NCBI RefSeq assembly: GCF_019059575.1
Contig: NW_024881671.1
Coordinates: forward strand, 682,001 to 746,000
Direction of reading: 5' to 3'
Length of the DNA: 64,000 bases
From: Amphibalanus amphitrite
Taxonomy: Eukaryota > Arthropoda > Thecostraca > Balanomorpha > Balanidae
The position numbers and the translations under genes were made by a program. Within the stretch, counting starts at the first letter, position 1. Every line of letters starts with the position of its first letter. The notes below the pieces were generated by a model that saw only the letters and a list, made by a program, of their open reading frames with translations, was not told the DNA's origin and ran no database searches. Positions 51,301 through 54,300 of the stretch are shown here, piece by piece.

Positions 51301-54300
51301 GCGGCCGCGTCACTTTCGCCCGTCCCGATAAGGAGTGGAGCGCCGCCGGTCCTTCCGTCTAGTGAGGAGGTCGGCTCGGTCTGATGAACGGGCACCGCCA
51401 CTGACCGCGGCCGATCGGCTCATCTGGTGGCGGTGGAGGGCGGCACGCTGACCTTGGTGGGCGCCCACATCACCGCCCGGTGCCCCCCAAACGGCTCAAG
51501 CACAGGCACAGCCGGTGGGCGGCGGGGGTGGAGTGCCGGTGACCGGCCCGTGTCACGGCTGGGAGCGGGCCGTGAATGTGCAGATGAGCAGAAGGTGCGT
51601 GCCGGACGGGCGGGCGGGCGCGGCTGTGGACTGACGGCCGCCGGCGGCGGGCGGCGGCCTCGGTGCCGCTGAGGCGGAGCCACCGCCCCAGCCGCCAGCA
51701 CCGTCTCTCCACTTCATCGGCGCCGGCGTGGGCGGCCGCGGGGCCGGCCGGCCGGCTGGCTGGCCTTGCCGGCGCCGGTCGGCGCGGCAGTGTCGGCCCA
51801 CACCTGGTGGGGCGGCCCGCGCCCTCCCCCTGCCATCTCCAGCCCGCCCCGCCCCGCCCGGCCCTTTAACCTTCGCCCCAGTGGGGGGGGGGGCATATGT
51901 TACCACCCTGTCGCGTTTTTCGCGTGTGAATAAAAAACCGCGGCGCGTAGCGCCGCGCCGCTTGGGGTAGCTTTTGGTACATCAATTTTGGACAATGTGT
52001 GAAATTTTTGACCCCAGGTCATGTCAGGTCAGGTCACCAGGTCAAGTTAACTGACCAAGCCTTAAAAAAAGTTTGCAATCATGTCCAGCCTGCAGTGTTT
52101 GTCAGAAAGGTTTGAAACTTGGTGGATTGCATGCTGTTATGGGAACCTACAATTTGTATATCTCGGATTTTTTATATCAGTGACCTAAGGTCAGGTCAGT
52201 GGCATGACCTTTCCATTACAAGTCAATGGAGAAAAATGAAAATGCCTCTAGATCCGTGTGTACGCATAGGAACAGTCCAAATATTTCAGAATCACAATGA
52301 TTTAGTCCACTCGTGATGACCAAGGTGTCATTTTTGCTGATAGCCTCTAGAAAGGTCATCCGAGGTCATTTGAGGCTACAAACAGTTTTTTGCCAATAAC
52401 TCGCGATTGGAAAGAGATAGAACGCTGGGGATGGTCTCATTGTGTTTGTCTTGTTGAGACGCATCGACTGATATGCAACATGACCTTTTCCGGTCAGGTC
52501 ATGACCTTGACCTGAGGTCAAATTTTTAAGTTGACCTTTCAAGGTCAAATTATAGTTCATTCGACGCGTCTCGGTGAGGGGAACACGATTCTGGCAATAG
52601 AAATGTCGTGGCTTTTTGTAGTCGAAAGTTATCGTCGAAAAACACTTTTCGTAAAAACAGCTATTTTGGGAGTTTTTGCCCTCTGGAGGCTAAACCGTTG
52701 ACCTGAGGACAATATTGATAATGACCTTTTCAAAAGAATAGTTCAAAAGCTATCGATTGCTCTTCCATGCGTTTTTCTAGCTACCATAGTTCCTGAGATA
52801 GCGGCATGTTTTCTGAAAAATATAATGACAATTGGCAAATTTTGACCTTTGATGACCTCTGGTGACCCCAATATTGCTCTAAGGTGAAAAATGACCGAAA
52901 TACTTTCAAACGTACGTATTGAGAGCTATCGACTGCTTTTTACCGCGTCTTTCTAGCCCTCTTAGTTTTTGAGTTAGAGGTGGGTGGTAACATATGCCCC
53001 CCTCACTAGGGCGAAGTTGGCCGAGACCGCCACTGGGGCGCGGGTTAAACCGCCGACACCTGACCCGGCTCCGCTTGGTTAACTCGTGCCGGTCGTGACA
53101 CCGCGGCGCTGACCCCATCTCCCTTCACCGGGCGCGGTGTGGCGGCGTTTTTAGCGCGCGGGAGCGGGTCGGCCGACCGGAGCTATGGGTGGAGCTCTGC
53201 CGTCAGCCCTGGTGCCCGGCACCGCTTGCTCATCTCAGCACCTGCACGCAGCGCGCGAGTGGGCGCCGCATTCCGCGCGGGGCTGGCACCGCTCGCCGCA
53301 TGACGTGGCTGCGGGCGGCCGTGACGCCGACTTTCTGGGCGCGTCGGCGCGTCTCGAGACACCCTCCGCGGCGGGAGGCAGGCGCTGCTGCAGGGTGATT
53401 TACGGTCCGGGCCGGAGTCGGCGACCGCGCACAGACTTCTTTGTGTCCTCTACGAATCATGCACTCAGACATATGGGTGGTGCAGTCGCTGAGCTGCACC
53501 ATCCGCTGCACCCGCCCTTCTCCCCTGATTAACATGGGGAGGGTGCCTGGCACCGCCGCTTCTCTACTCCTCGGTTCTGGGAGATATCAGTCGTTTCGGC
53601 TGCCTCTTCAGCCACCCTCCCGCTTGTGCGCGCATTAGGCGGAGGGATAGGCGCTGTTTGGGCGGAGTGCCGGACCCGCCTGTTTTCCATAAGCGCAGGG
53701 TGACGTCAGTGCGCGTGGAGGCGCGCTGACACCGCTCCCCTCCCCCGCCCCCTCCTCAGACGGCCAGTGGGCAGATCTAATCTGTCTGTGCCGGCGACGC
53801 CCAGGGATTAATCACGAGTCAGCTACCCAGCTACATTGCTACAAGTCGCGCTGAGGTGAGCGTTCATAAAGGGGTTCTTAGCAGCCCAGACTCCGTACAA
53901 GATGCATGGAGCTACCCGTTGAAGCTGGCCCATGTGTATCTCAGGACCACACTTCCTCAGTTGCCATCCTGCAGCCGATGAAACTAGGTTATACCTGGGC
54001 GGACATCCGCCAGTCGCCACCAAGGCGACCCCCACGACCCACGCGCTCTCCGGCCCCCGCTGTGACCCTCGACAGTGGCACTCTCACGCGTCCGTTGGCA
54101 CCTGGCAGCCTTTCACTGTGACGCCCTCAGCGTCGACTCGAGGGCCGGCTCCACCCGCTATCACGGCGGCAAGCCCGGCTGTTTTTCGCTGACCTGTCTC
54201 TCAAATGCTGCAGCGCGGATGTAGGATTTACGCCGTCTGTCGGCGATATTGCGTGTAGCTCTCGCCTCGTCCGACGGGCGGCGGTTCAGGCCAGCTAAGG

